Below are positions 25,605-33,760 of a DNA stretch of 64,000 bases, piece by piece. Where the stretch lies: contig DLST01000012.1 of assembly GCA_002500745.1 (NCBI GenBank), positions 248,001 through 312,000 of the forward strand, written 5' to 3'. The notes under the pieces are model-generated. The model had not been told where the DNA came from, made no database searches, and worked only from the letters and a program-made list of their open reading frames with translations. Every line of letters starts with the position of its first letter. Within the stretch, counting starts at the first letter, position 1. The stretch comes from Sphingobacterium sp. UBA7855 (lineage in GTDB: Bacteria > Bacteroidota > Bacteroidia > Sphingobacteriales > Sphingobacteriaceae). A program made the position numbers and the translations under genes.

Positions 25605-27563
25605 TTAAATATCAATTTTAGCATAACGTGCATTTTTTTCAATAAATTCACGACGCGGAGCAACTTCGTCTCCCATTAACATGGAGAAAATACGGTCACA
25701 TTCCGCCGCATTCTCAATAGTTACTTGCCTCAAGGTACGCGTTTCAGGATTCATAGTCGTATCCCATAGCTGTTCAGCATTCATCTCTCCAAGACCTTTG
25801 TAACGCTGTACGTGCACACTATCCTCTTTACCAGCTCCCTTCAAACGCTGAATAGCATTAATACGTTGATCTTCATTCCAAGCATATTCATGTTCTTTTC
25901 CTTTTTTGACCAGGTATAGCGGCGGCGTTGCAATATAAACATATCCTCTTTCGATCAATTCCTTCATATATCTGAAATAGAATGTCAAGATTAATGTTGT
26001 AATGTGGGATCCATCCACATCGGCATCCGTCATGATGATGATGCGGTGATAACGTAGCTTTTCAAGATTCAGTGCTTTAGCATCCTCGGCAGTACCTACA
26101 CTCACGCCCAAAGCAGTAAACATATTTTTGATCTCCTCATTTTCGTAGATCTTATGTTCCATCGCTTTTTCGACGTTTAAGATTTTACCACGTAAAGGCA
26201 TGATCGCCTGATGTTTTCTATCACGGCCAGACTTAGCTGTACCACCCGCAGAATCACCCTCGACAAAATAGATCTCACATTTCGTAGGATCGTTGTCTTG
26301 ACAGTCGGCCAATTTACCCGGAAGTCCAGAGCCCCCCATTACGGTTTTACGTTGGACCAAATCACGGGCTTTACGAGCCGCAGCACGTGCTTGAGCTGCA
26401 ATGACAACCTTTTGCACGATAGCTTTTGCTTCACGTGGATTCTCTTCCAAATAAACACCTAAGATCTCACCAACAGCAACATCTACAGCCCCCATCACCT
26501 CGGAATTACCGAGTTTAGTTTTTGTCTGTCCTTCAAATTGAGGTTCTGCAACTTTCACTGAAATTACAGCCGTCAATCCTTCACGGAAGTCATCACCCGT
26601 AATTTCAACTTTCAAATTCTTAAGCAAACCAGACTTGTCCGCGTAAGCCTTCAATGTACGGGTCAAACCACGACGGAAACCAGCAACATGCGACCCACCT
26701 TCAATGGTATTAATGTTATTCACATAAGAATGCACATTTTCAGAATACGTATCATTATATTGTAAAGCCAGTTCGACAGGAATACCTTGCTTTATACCTT
26801 CCACATAGATTGGATCTGGAATCAACGCCTGACGGTTTCCATCTAAAAATTTAACAAACTCCTTAAGACCTCCCTCAGAATGGAATGTTTCTTTTTTCTC
26901 AGAACCGTCCTCATTTGTCTCACGTTCGTCATTCAACGTCAAACTCACCCCTTTATTTAAAAAAGCAAGCTCACGAAGACGATTTGCCAAAGTATCGTAA
27001 TTATACACCGTAGTCTGCGTGAAAATCGTAGGGTCTGGATGAAATGTTACAATTGTACCAGTCTTATCAGATACCCCAACTTCTTTCACATCATACAAAG
27101 GCTTACCAATTTGATATTCCTGCTGAAAAACCTTCCCGTCACGATGAACCTCGGCCTTCAGAAGAGTAGATAATGCATTTACACAGGACACACCTACACC
27201 ATGCAAACCGCCAGAAACCTTATATGTATCTTTATCAAACTTACCCCCAGCATGCAATACTGTCATTACAAGCTCTAAGGCAGATTTATTTTCCTTTTTG
27301 TTGATTCCTGTAGGAATACCACGACCGTTATCCCGAACAGAAATCGAATTATCTTTATGGATAGTTACAAAAATGTCTGTACAATATCCTGCAACAGCTT
27401 CATCGATTGAATTGTCAACTACCTCGTATACCAAATGGTGTAGCCCTTTTACACCGGTATCACCAATATACATGGATGGACGCTTACGAACCGCCTCTAA
27501 ACCCTCTAATACCTGGATATTATCGGCGGAATAGGTGGATGCATTTTTATTTTCTTCGCTCAT
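25605..27563 (-). CDS. gyrB: DNA gyrase subunit B
   Basis: The 652-residue ATPase subunit of gyrase introduces negative supercoils with GyrA. In order: the GHKL ATPase domain (EAVRKRPSMYIGDTG, VVDNSIDEA, DNGRGIP, GGLHGVGVSCVNALS), the transducer domain, and TOPRIM (YFVEGDSAGGTAKSGRDRKHQA, LRGKILNVEKA, MTDADVDGSHI). It ends YKGLGEMNAEQLWDTTMNPETRTL. The length and LRGKILNVEKA context fit GyrB better than ParE. The start at 27563 is set by the promoter at 27588-27618; the longer frame would begin in the promoter. Confidence 0.95.
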   Translation of the reverse strand: MSEENKNASTYSADNIQVLEGLEAVRKRPSMYIGDTGVKGLHHLVYEVVDNSIDEAVAGYCTDIFVTIHKDNSISVRDNGRGIPTGINKKENKSALELVMTVLHAGGKFDKDTYKVSGGLHGVGVSCVNALSTLLKAEVHRDGKVFQQEYQIGKPLYDVKEVGVSDKTGTIVTFHPDPTIFTQTTVYNYDTLANRLRELAFLNKGVSLTLNDERETNEDGSEKKETFHSEGGLKEFVKFLDGNRQALIPDPIYVEGIKQGIPVELALQYNDTYSENVHSYVNNINTIEGGSHVAGFRRGLTRTLKAYADKSGLLKNLKVEITGDDFREGLTAVISVKVAEPQFEGQTKTKLGNSEVMGAVDVAVGEILGVYLEENPREAKAIVQKVVIAAQARAAARKARDLVQRKTVMGGSGLPGKLADCQDNDPTKCEIYFVEGDSAGGTAKSGRDRKHQAIMPLRGKILNVEKAMEHKIYENEEIKNMFTALGVSVGTAEDAKALNLEKLRYHRIIIMTDADVDGSHITTLILTFYFRYMKELIERGYVYIATPPLYLVKKGKEHEYAWNEDQRINAIQRLKGAGKEDSVHVQRYKGLGEMNAEQLWDTTMNPETRTLRQVTIENAAECDRIFSMLMGDEVAPRREFIEKNARYAKIDI

Positions 27564-27587
27564 TGAAAACCTCTTAAATGTAATATC

Positions 27588-27618
27588 CAAAAATACGAAA
27601 TTTTGCCCGATTTATCAA
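27588..27618 (-). promoter_or_regulatory. gyrB promoter
   Basis: On the minus strand a TTG (plus-strand CAA 27616-27618), a 20-base spacer and TATTTTTG (27588-27595). The leader is about 20 bases. Confidence 0.75.
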
Positions 27619-27682
27619 GCCCACAAACAAGTATCAAGCGGATATCTAGAATTGTCAGAACATCGGATAATTTTACTTTTTT

Positions 27683-27699
27683 ATTCTAAAAATTAGAAT
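27683..27699. repeat. Palindrome ATTCTAA-AAA-TTAGAAT
   Basis: Seven-base perfect arms with a 3-base spacer lie between the divergent gyrB and OmpH-like genes, close to where the -33 region of the latter should be. It could be a regulator site; no regulator is known. Confidence 0.35.
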
Positions 27700-27715
27700 T
27701 TCAATTTTTTTGTGG

Positions 27716-27723
27716 TAGGTTTG
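27716..27723 (+). promoter_or_regulatory. -7 box of the OmpH-like lipoprotein gene
   Basis: TAGGTTTG matches TAnnTTTG, giving a leader of about 27 bases to the ATG at 27756. Confidence 0.5.
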
Positions 27724-27755
27724 TTTTCAGTAATAATTTGCAAAAAAACAAAATA

Positions 27756-28373
27756 ATGAATACTATATCTTCAATTGTATCTAAAGTGCCCTTTGCCCTT
27801 TTGTTGGCTGGATCGATTGCATCATGTAATCAAGGTACAAAAACAGCAAGCGAGCCTGCAAAAAATGATTCCAATACCGTAAAAAAGGAAAATCGGGGAA
27901 GTAATAAAGATAAAATTGTCTATTTAAACTCCGATTCTCTTTCAGAAAAATATCAATATTTTAAGGATATTAAATCAAAGCTTGAAAATAAAGTAAAGAA
28001 AGCACAAACGGACCTGCAATCCAAAAGTACGGCCTTCCAACGTGAAGTTGCCGAATACCAAAAAAATGCAGCAACAATGTCGGCTGCTGATCGACAAGCT
28101 ACCGAACAAAAATTAGCACGAAAACAAGATGAGCTTGCACGCTTGGACCAGACAGCGTCTTCCTCGATAGCAAAAGACGAATCTGAAGAATTCAACAATG
28201 TTTATAACAAAATAACTGAATTCCTAAAAAAACATGCGGCTGAAAATGGATATAAGTTAGTGTTGACCTATTCAAAAACCAATCCTACAGTCTTATATGC
28301 TGATCCTTCTTTGGAGATCACCAATGAAGTAATCAAACAATTAAACGAAGAATATAAATCGTCTAAAAAATAG
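27756..28373 (+). CDS. OmpH/Skp family lipoprotein
   Basis: The 205-residue protein has a lipoprotein signal (LLAGSIASC). The mature part is a long Lys/Glu/Gln/Ala-rich coiled coil (about 60-145), followed by a C-terminal segment (VYNKITEFLKKHAAENGYKL) typical of OmpH/Skp proteins, which chaperone outer-membrane proteins in the periplasm. Lipidation suggests a membrane-tethered version. It diverges from gyrB and ends in a clear terminator. The family is confident; the client proteins are unknown. Confidence 0.85.
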   Translation: MNTISSIVSKVPFALLLAGSIASCNQGTKTASEPAKNDSNTVKKENRGSNKDKIVYLNSDSLSEKYQYFKDIKSKLENKVKKAQTDLQSKSTAFQREVAEYQKNAATMSAADRQATEQKLARKQDELARLDQTASSSIAKDESEEFNNVYNKITEFLKKHAAENGYKLVLTYSKTNPTVLYADPSLEITNEVIKQLNEEYKSSKK

Positions 28374-28392
28374 AAGATTACAATAATCTAGG

Positions 28393-28422
28393 AAGCCATC
28401 AACTGAGTTGATGGCTTTTTTT
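28393..28422 (+). terminator. Terminator after the OmpH-like gene
   Basis: An 11-bp stem AAGCCATCAAC/GTTGATGGCTT with a 3-base loop is followed by a T-run. Confidence 0.9.
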
Positions 28423-28459
28423 ATTTTCTTTCTTATCTTGTCCTTACAAAATTAGATTT

Positions 28460-29365
28460 ATGGTCAGAACGATTGTTGAAAAGGAAATCGCAAACTACGA
28501 ATGGATAGATATAGCTGAGCCAACCTCAGAAGACTTCAATTTTATTAAACAGCGTTTTAATTTAAATGAAGCTTCGATCAAGGACTCTAAAGAGCCAGAA
28601 CATCTGCCTAAAATTGAAGAATTTGACAATTATACCTTTGTTATACTCCGCGTCATGTCAGACAATTTCAAAGAGAATTCAGACAGTATCGGAGAAATCA
28701 CCGACCGCCTTACCATCTTCTACGGAAGTGATTTTGTAATTACTGTACACAAACGTCGCATCGAATTTCTAGAAAAGCTCAAGAATATTGAATTCACATC
28801 TATCAAAACAAAAAACAGCCGTAAACTGGCTGTTTTTATCACGACTGCGGCGGTATTTACTTTTAGCCAAACCTTGGAGCAACTTTCAACACGCATCGAT
28901 GCATACGAAGAATTGATATTCCTGAAACGCATGCGACAACAGCCAGTATTGAAAAATCTCTATTTTATCAAAAGACAAATTGATGTTGCACGTAAAGTGA
29001 TCTTTCTCTACAAAGAGGTTGTTGAGCATTTTCATTCATCTTCAAAAAAAGATGTATACACACGGGATCTTAAAGATCTACAGGTTCGAACAGCGACATT
29101 ATATGAAAACTTATCTGAAAATGTAGCTCAGCTACTGAATGTATACTTCAATATCTCGTCCAATCACACCAACGAAATCATGCGCATCCTCACAATTTTC
29201 TCCGTATTTTTTATGCCAATTACATTTGTTGCAGGAATTTATGGTATGAATTTTAAAAACATGCCCGAACTCGAATGGTACTACGGATATCCGATTGCCA
29301 TAGCGATCATGATCGCCATATCTCTTGCGATCTATCTCTGGTTCAAAAGAAAAGGTTGGTTATGA
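28460..29365 (+). CDS. corA: CorA family divalent cation transporter
   Basis: The 301-residue protein has a cytoplasmic alpha/beta funnel domain, a long stalk helix and two C-terminal membrane helices. The signature GMN sits in GIYGMNFKNMPE between the helices, followed by a second helix and a basic C-terminus (KRKGWL). CorA pentamers move Mg2+ (also Co2+/Ni2+) into the cell. The last bases converge and overlap with tsaB, and the shared terminator includes both stop codons. Confidence 0.92.
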   Translation: MVRTIVEKEIANYEWIDIAEPTSEDFNFIKQRFNLNEASIKDSKEPEHLPKIEEFDNYTFVILRVMSDNFKENSDSIGEITDRLTIFYGSDFVITVHKRRIEFLEKLKNIEFTSIKTKNSRKLAVFITTAAVFTFSQTLEQLSTRIDAYEELIFLKRMRQQPVLKNLYFIKRQIDVARKVIFLYKEVVEHFHSSSKKDVYTRDLKDLQVRTATLYENLSENVAQLLNVYFNISSNHTNEIMRILTIFSVFFMPITFVAGIYGMNFKNMPELEWYYGYPIAIAIMIAISLAIYLWFKRKGWL

Positions 29366-29380
29366 TAAGCCAACCTTTTT
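29351..29380. terminator. Bidirectional terminator inside the corA and tsaB ends
   Basis: AAAGGTTGG (29351-29359) pairs with CCAACCTTT (29370-29378). The loop contains the corA stop (29363-29365) and the tsaB stop (29360-29362). Its arms code for the last residues of both proteins and T-runs are present on both sides. Confidence 0.8.
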
Positions 29381-30067
29381 CTTTGCAGTAGTCACTACAA
29401 AATCTTTAAGATAGAATGGCTCAAAATAAGCAACATCCTCAAATAGCTTCCGCTCAAATTTTTCAAATGCCAATGGTGATAAAAAAGCCGCAGAATCTTT
29501 GAAACCACTTAAAATATTTACTCGCTCCGTTGAACTGAACAAAGTTTCAAATTTATCGGCTCCCGCACCAAACAATTGGACACGATCGTAGTCTAACAAC
29601 AATCCATTGAAATAATCTATATCGATAATCTCCGCTGAGGTTGCTCTTACTAACGTAGCATCATGATCGTAAACAGCTGTATAGACTTCCATACGACGTG
29701 CATCGAGCATCGGAAGATAAGCCTCACCTACTGTTAGACCAAATTGACTTCTATACCCTACAAATAAAGCTTCCAATGTATTAATAGCAATTAACGGAAT
29801 ATCTAAGGCATAGCAGAGACCTTTGGCGGTAGACACTCCTATACGAAGTCCAGTATAAGAGCCCGGTCCCATACTCACCGCAACCGCATTCAAATCCTGC
29901 ATATTTCGACCGGTTTGTTTGAGAATTTCCTCGATCAAAATAGTTAGTTTGGCTGCATGTGCATTCGGTTCATCGAGATTGATAACATGTAATGTTTGAC
30001 CATTTTCACTCAGGGCAACCGAACATACAGTCGTTGATGTATCTATCTGTAAAATTAAATTATTCAT
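29360..30067 (-). CDS. tsaB: t6A synthesis protein TsaB
   Basis: The 235-residue ASKHA-fold protein pairs with TsaD to attach threonylcarbamoyl to A37 of ANN-decoding tRNAs. Motifs: NLILQIDTSTTVCSVAL, the helix with ALFVGY, MGPGSYTGLRIGVSTAKGL (the most typical TsaB segment) and PMLDARRMEVY. It lacks the metal-binding histidines of TsaD. The ATG at 30067 gives the normal N-terminus; a TTG overlapping the yidD stop at 30085 is possible. It is the last gene of rpmH-rnpA-yidD-tsaB. Confidence 0.93.
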   Translation of the reverse strand: MNNLILQIDTSTTVCSVALSENGQTLHVINLDEPNAHAAKLTILIEEILKQTGRNMQDLNAVAVSMGPGSYTGLRIGVSTAKGLCYALDIPLIAINTLEALFVGYRSQFGLTVGEAYLPMLDARRMEVYTAVYDHDATLVRATSAEIIDIDYFNGLLLDYDRVQLFGAGADKFETLFSSTERVNILSGFKDSAAFLSPLAFEKFERKLFEDVAYFEPFYLKDFVVTTAKKKVGLS

Positions 30068-30081
30068 CGTCTTTATAGAAA

Positions 30082-30336
30082 TCAAGGTACAGGATCATGC
30101 CCGTGACCACCCCAGGGGTTGCAACGTGCTATTCGTTTCAAAGCCATCCAACCACCTTTAAAAGGACCGTATTTTATAATAGCTTCCTTACCGTACTGAG
30201 AACAGGTAGGCGTATATCGACAACTGGCGCCTAAAAATGGCGAAATGAAAACTTGATAGAAACGAATAATAATTAAGAAAATAAAACTAAACAAGGGGCT
30301 AATCCCCTTTTTCCAAATAAGCTTCAGCACATTCAT
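30082..30336 (-). CDS. yidD: Membrane protein insertion efficiency factor YidD
   Basis: This 84-residue protein has a hydrophobic amphipathic N-terminal half ([30 protein letters not shown]), the family signature with conserved Cys residues, and ends in [17 protein letters not shown]. It helps YidC insert proteins into the inner membrane. Its start overlaps the end of rnpA by 38 bases, the usual arrangement. Confidence 0.95.
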   Translation of the reverse strand: MNVLKLIWKKGISPLFSFIFLIIIRFYQVFISPFLGASCRYTPTCSQYGKEAIIKYGPFKGGWMALKRIARCNPWGGHGHDPVP

Positions 30337-30715
30337 CCTGCAATTTTTTCAGCATTTTATTCATTGCGATACGAAACACATCATATGCTAAGATCTGCTT
30401 GCCCACATATTGAATAGCTAAATACAAAGTTACATTATGTTTCAACAAAAATGGAATCAAATCATTCGATTTTTGCAAACGGTAACTTTCACGCATCATC
30501 CGCTTAATTGAATTGCGATCAATTGCTCTTTTAAACCTACGTTTGGATACAGAAATTATTGACTGACAAGAAGGGTAATGGTCAGCTATATTGTTTTTCT
30601 CAAAAATAAAAACAATTTTAAAGGGATACAAAACAAAAGAAGAACCGCTTTTAAAAAGCGCATCAATACGTCTTTTTGCACATAACCGTTCTTCTTTTGT
30701 AAATGTATTTTTCAT
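30299..30715 (-). CDS. rnpA: Ribonuclease P protein component
   Basis: The 138-residue basic protein binds RNase P RNA and helps cut 5' leaders from tRNA precursors. It shows [20 protein letters not shown] at the start and the RNR-type motif in [23 protein letters not shown]. It lies 61 bases after rpmH and overlaps yidD, the classical order. No terminator is seen between it and rpmH. Confidence 0.94.
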   Translation of the reverse strand: MKNTFTKEERLCAKRRIDALFKSGSSFVLYPFKIVFIFEKNNIADHYPSCQSIISVSKRRFKRAIDRNSIKRMMRESYRLQKSNDLIPFLLKHNVTLYLAIQYVGKQILAYDVFRIAMNKMLKKLQDECAEAYLEKGD

Positions 30716-30776
30716 ACGATGACTTAATCTTATTTAGAAAAAGCTCTTATAAGTGGCCACCGATCTTTGTCAAAGA

Positions 30777-30935
30777 TTAACCTTTGTGACGGTATTCGTC
30801 AGACACTGTAAGACGTTTTCTACCTTTGGCTCTACGTGAAGCTAATACTCTTCTACCGTTTGCAGAGCTCATACGCTCTCTAAAACCGTGTTTGTTTCTT
30901 CTTTTTCTTTGCGATGGCTGAAATGTTCTTTTCAT
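30777..30935 (-). CDS. rpmH: 50S ribosomal protein L34
   Basis: A 52-residue highly basic protein, read directly: it starts [20 protein letters not shown], continues [22 protein letters not shown], then a short tail [10 protein letters not shown]. The start and the RMSS..GR..L..RR.KGR pattern are the L34 signature, and the tail is slightly longer than in E. coli (46 residues). It is the first gene of the rnpA-yidD-tsaB operon with its own strong promoter. Confidence 0.97.
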   Translation of the reverse strand: MKRTFQPSQRKRRNKHGFRERMSSANGRRVLASRRAKGRKRLTVSDEYRHKG

Positions 30936-30994
30936 GACGCTATTATGCTAATTTGTTCTTACTTCAATTAATACAAAACTCCCCAAGAGGAATG

Positions 30995-31026
30995 CAAAAG
31001 TAAAGTTTATTTTAGACAAAAACAAA
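30995..31026 (-). promoter_or_regulatory. rpmH operon promoter
   Basis: TACTTTTG (30995-31002) with TTTG (plus-strand CAAA 31023-31026) and a 20-base spacer, about 60 bases upstream of rpmH. Confidence 0.75.
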
Positions 31027-31110
31027 CAATATTCAGAACATTTAAAGTTAATATGTAGTCAGCAGGCTAAACTATTCAGCTACAGGGGAAAAAAACACCT
31101 TTCAATGTTC

Positions 31111-31148
31111 AAAAAATAAAAACAACAGCACGATCCGAGCGCGCTGCT
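31111..31148 (-). terminator. mscL terminator
   Basis: Arms 31124-31132 and 31140-31148 pair over 9 positions with two G:U pairs and a 7-base loop. On the minus strand a TGTTTTTATTTTTT run follows. It lies 28 bases past the mscL stop. Confidence 0.7.
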
Positions 31149-31175
31149 TTTTAAGAATATAACCCGTCAGTGAAA

Positions 31176-31583
31176 CTATTTATTTTTTAAAATATCTCTG
31201 ATTTCTGTCAACAGTGTTTCTTCCTTACTTGGAGCTGCCGGTGCAGCAGGCTTTGCTTCTTCCTTACGTTTCAATGCATTTAAAGCCTTGATAACACAAA
31301 AAATACAGAATGCGACTATTAAAAATTGAATAACTACGTTGATAAAATTTCCGTAATTAATGGATACCTCTGCTTGTTTTGTAGCCTCATCAGCGGCCTT
31401 CAAAATCAATTTTTTGGATGAAAAATCAACACCACCAGTTAAATACCCTATCGGTGGCATGATGATATCGTCGACCAATGAGGTAACGATCTTACCAAAA
31501 GCTCCACCTATGATAACACCGACAGCCAAATCGACTACACTGCCGCGCATTGCAAACTCTTTAAACTCTTTTAGAAATCCCAT
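31176..31583 (-). CDS. mscL: Large-conductance mechanosensitive channel
   Basis: The 135-residue protein opens as a pentamer pore under membrane tension and releases solutes in osmotic downshock. The N-terminus [29 protein letters not shown] covers the amphipathic helix and TM1 pore. TM2 ([22 protein letters not shown]) and the cytoplasmic helical bundle with KRKEE follow. Length and order match the family. It is monocistronic, with a -7 box at 31613-31620. Confidence 0.95.
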   Translation of the reverse strand: MGFLKEFKEFAMRGSVVDLAVGVIIGGAFGKIVTSLVDDIIMPPIGYLTGGVDFSSKKLILKAADEATKQAEVSINYGNFINVVIQFLIVAFCIFCVIKALNALKRKEEAKPAAPAAPSKEETLLTEIRDILKNK

Positions 31584-31612
31584 ATTTAATTTTTTTAGTG
31601 TATTAATATTAA

Positions 31613-31620
31613 CAAAACTA
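31613..31620 (-). promoter_or_regulatory. -7 box of mscL
   Basis: TAGTTTTG on the minus strand, about 30 bases from the ATG at 31583. Confidence 0.55.
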
Positions 31621-31762
31621 GTAATTGTGACATAAATCTAATTAAAATATGCTAATTTTTTATCGTTAAACTAACATTAACCTGTATTAATTAAGTTTAC
31701 ATCCATTTTTCATAAAAATGCGCCCAATTTACCGCTACCCAATTTTTATTAACTTAATTTCT

Positions 31763-31770
31763 TATATTTG
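31763..31770 (+). promoter_or_regulatory. -7 box of the response regulator gene
   Basis: TATATTTG fits TAnnTTTG. The leader would be about 85 bases, longer than for other genes here. No clear -33 TTG. Confidence 0.5.
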
Positions 31771-31861
31771 CACGTTAACTAGTAAAATATCAAGATATAC
31801 TGATTATTGTTAGTACGTTATTTCATACGGTAATTAAAGCCCAGCATCAGAAAGCAAATCT

Positions 31862-32503
31862 ATGAAAAAGATTCTTATAGCAGACGACCACGGCATTGTA
31901 CGGTTAGGAGCCTCCGTTATTATTAAAGAAACTCTTCAGAAAGCAGAAATATTCCAAGCTGAAACCTTTGACGAGGTTCTCGACAAGATAAAGGTAGAAG
32001 ATTTCGACCTACTATTGCTGGATATTAATATGCCTGGAGGAAATAATATACGCGTTGTTGAGGAAATCCTTCAAATTCGTCCAAGCATCAAGATTTTAAT
32101 TTTTTCATCTTATGACGAATCGCTATATGCCTTACGCTATATTGAAGCTGGGGCAGTAGGCTATCTCAATAAAACAACAGCTATGGCTGAACTTTCGAAT
32201 GCTATTTTGGCTATTCAGGATAGAGGAAAGTATATGTCGAGCAACGTACAGGATTTATATATTCAGAAATTGACACAAAGTAAATCTGAGCTGACGAAAT
32301 TAAACCCTTTGGCACGTTTGTCAAATAGAGAGGTGGATGTCGCTAAGCAATTGATCAAAGGACTTGGCATCATTGAAGTATCTGGCTTATTGGAGTTAAG
32401 CCCATCAACCGTAAGCACGTATAAAAGCAGAATATTCGAAAAACTTAATGTCTCTAATATCCCTGAACTGATCGAACTTTTTAGAATACACTCCAACAAT
32501 TAG
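31862..32503 (+). CDS. LuxR/NarL-type response regulator
   Basis: The 213-residue regulator has a receiver domain (ILIADDHGIVRLG acidic pocket, phospho-acceptor Asp in LLLLDINMPGG, the Ser position in FSSYDE, Lys in YLNKTT). A C-terminal LuxR-type helix-turn-helix follows (LSNREVDVAKQLIKG...LSPSTVSTYKSRIFEKL). It should bind DNA as a dimer after phosphorylation. No histidine kinase gene is next to it, so it is an orphan here. Its terminator begins inside the last codons. Targets are unknown. Confidence 0.92.
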   Translation: MKKILIADDHGIVRLGASVIIKETLQKAEIFQAETFDEVLDKIKVEDFDLLLLDINMPGGNNIRVVEEILQIRPSIKILIFSSYDESLYALRYIEAGAVGYLNKTTAMAELSNAILAIQDRGKYMSSNVQDLYIQKLTQSKSELTKLNPLARLSNREVDVAKQLIKGLGIIEVSGLLELSPSTVSTYKSRIFEKLNVSNIPELIELFRIHSNN

Positions 32504-32526
32504 TGATGTTGTTGGAGTGCTTTTTT
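32489..32526 (+). terminator. Terminator overlapping the response regulator stop
   Basis: CACTCCAACAA (32489-32499) pairs with TTGTTGGAGTG (32509-32519) and is followed by T6. The stop codon at 32501-32503 lies in the loop. Confidence 0.9.
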
Positions 32527-32532
32527 AGCATA

Positions 32533-33675
32533 TTAGCTCAATTTGTCCATCGTAACAACCGGAATATCCCTTACATTTAAATCTTTTAAAGGCTCACATT
32601 TCTTGTAAGAATATCCCACTTCTGCTTCTAAATCCCACAACATCGGTGCTAAAAAATTGAGGCAGGTAGTGAATCCTTGAACCGTAGCTGAGAAATCACC
32701 CGTATCTTTCGAATTCTTAGCTTCATTTTCTATCTCAAACGGACCACTGAAACCACGTTCTTGCAATAGGTCGACAAATCCTCGCCAATCCATACTGTCA
32801 GAACCGCCAAAGCCAGGCAACATCGCTTCGTAATGATGTCTATCCCAATCATGCCCTGGAATACTTACATTGGCTTTTTTAGCCAATTCCATATCCACAT
32901 GTTGCATTGGATACATACCGCCCCAATCAATACGTGCGGCTGTCTGTAAATTACGTGTGGTCTTCACATGTATACGCTGCAGACGTGCAATATCCGTATT
33001 ACGGATTACCTCAATTGGATTTGTGTTTTGCCACACATCATGTGAAGGATCATAGATCTCGCCATGAGCCTTACTTGGTATCATCGCATACATTAATTTT
33101 CGTGCGGCCAACACAGCTGGCAGATTATTGTAGGTTGAGCTATAACGTGATGATCGCCATCCCTCCATGGGGCAATTCTCATAAAGAATGGTTACGCCCA
33201 AACTTTCTGCATAGTCAATAATGGGATCAAATACGCGTTTGTATTCTTCGAGATTTTTTTGAAATCCATCAATTTGATTGCCCAGTTCGTGGTTATAGCC
33301 TACAAATGTTCCTACCTTGACGTTATTTTCATCGCCACCAAGCAAATGTGCAATACGGATCAATTTCAGTAAATGATTTTGATTCTTCACGCGTTGTTCA
33401 GGGTCGCCTCCAATCATATTTTCAAAAGCACCAAGCGAAAGTTTTAAGTCAGCTTGATTGAACAGATCGATAATTTCCCTCGCTTTTGCGGGAGTAAAAT
33501 CTTCATAATCCAAGTGAGTCGCTGTATGGTCTTCGCGGGTACCATCTTTTCTAAAGACACAAAGGTCTATACCACCGGCTCCTATTCTCTTGGTTGTTTG
33601 AATCAACTCCGGTAAGGATAATTTATCAAATGCAGAACTCATCACCCATACAGGGTTATTTAATTTTGTCGTCAT
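32533..33675 (-). CDS. Sugar phosphate isomerase/epimerase family TIM-barrel protein
   Basis: This 380-residue protein belongs to the AP-endonuclease-2-like (xylose isomerase-like) TIM-barrel group. Conserved metal-site features are visible: GIDLCVFR early in the barrel, ILYENCPMEGW (Glu), YDPSHDVW (His/Asp), HVKTT (His) and PFEIENEAK (C-terminal Glu). No signal peptide is seen, so it is cytoplasmic. Relatives isomerise or epimerise keto-sugars or inositols; the substrate is not deducible. It stands alone, next to the ftsZ terminator. Confidence 0.85.
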   Translation of the reverse strand: MTTKLNNPVWVMSSAFDKLSLPELIQTTKRIGAGGIDLCVFRKDGTREDHTATHLDYEDFTPAKAREIIDLFNQADLKLSLGAFENMIGGDPEQRVKNQNHLLKLIRIAHLLGGDENNVKVGTFVGYNHELGNQIDGFQKNLEEYKRVFDPIIDYAESLGVTILYENCPMEGWRSSRYSSTYNNLPAVLAARKLMYAMIPSKAHGEIYDPSHDVWQNTNPIEVIRNTDIARLQRIHVKTTRNLQTAARIDWGGMYPMQHVDMELAKKANVSIPGHDWDRHHYEAMLPGFGGSDSMDWRGFVDLLQERGFSGPFEIENEAKNSKDTGDFSATVQGFTTCLNFLAPMLWDLEAEVGYSYKKCEPLKDLNVRDIPVVTMDKLS

Positions 33676-33708
33676 AGCTTATATAGTTGTCTTTCGATAT
33701 TTAAAGAT

Positions 33709-33738
33709 ACTAAAAAAGCCGTCTTTTTGGACGGCTTT
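33709..33738 (-). terminator. Terminator of the dcw cluster after ftsZ
   Basis: AAAGCCGTC/GACGGCTTT (33715-33723 with 33730-33738) is followed on the minus strand by T6, 22 bases past the ftsZ stop. Confidence 0.88.
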
Positions 33739-33760
33739 GTATTATTTAATAGCGAATCAA

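Noticed and set aside
25605..27563. ParE instead of GyrB
   Set aside because: Length, the LRGKILNVEKA context and the TOPRIM motifs fit GyrB; a second type II enzyme gene is not present for comparison, so a small doubt remains.
30777..31175. Possible replication origin near rpmH-rnpA
   Set aside because: rpmH-rnpA lies near oriC in many bacteria, but no dnaA, dnaN or DnaA-box cluster is visible here.
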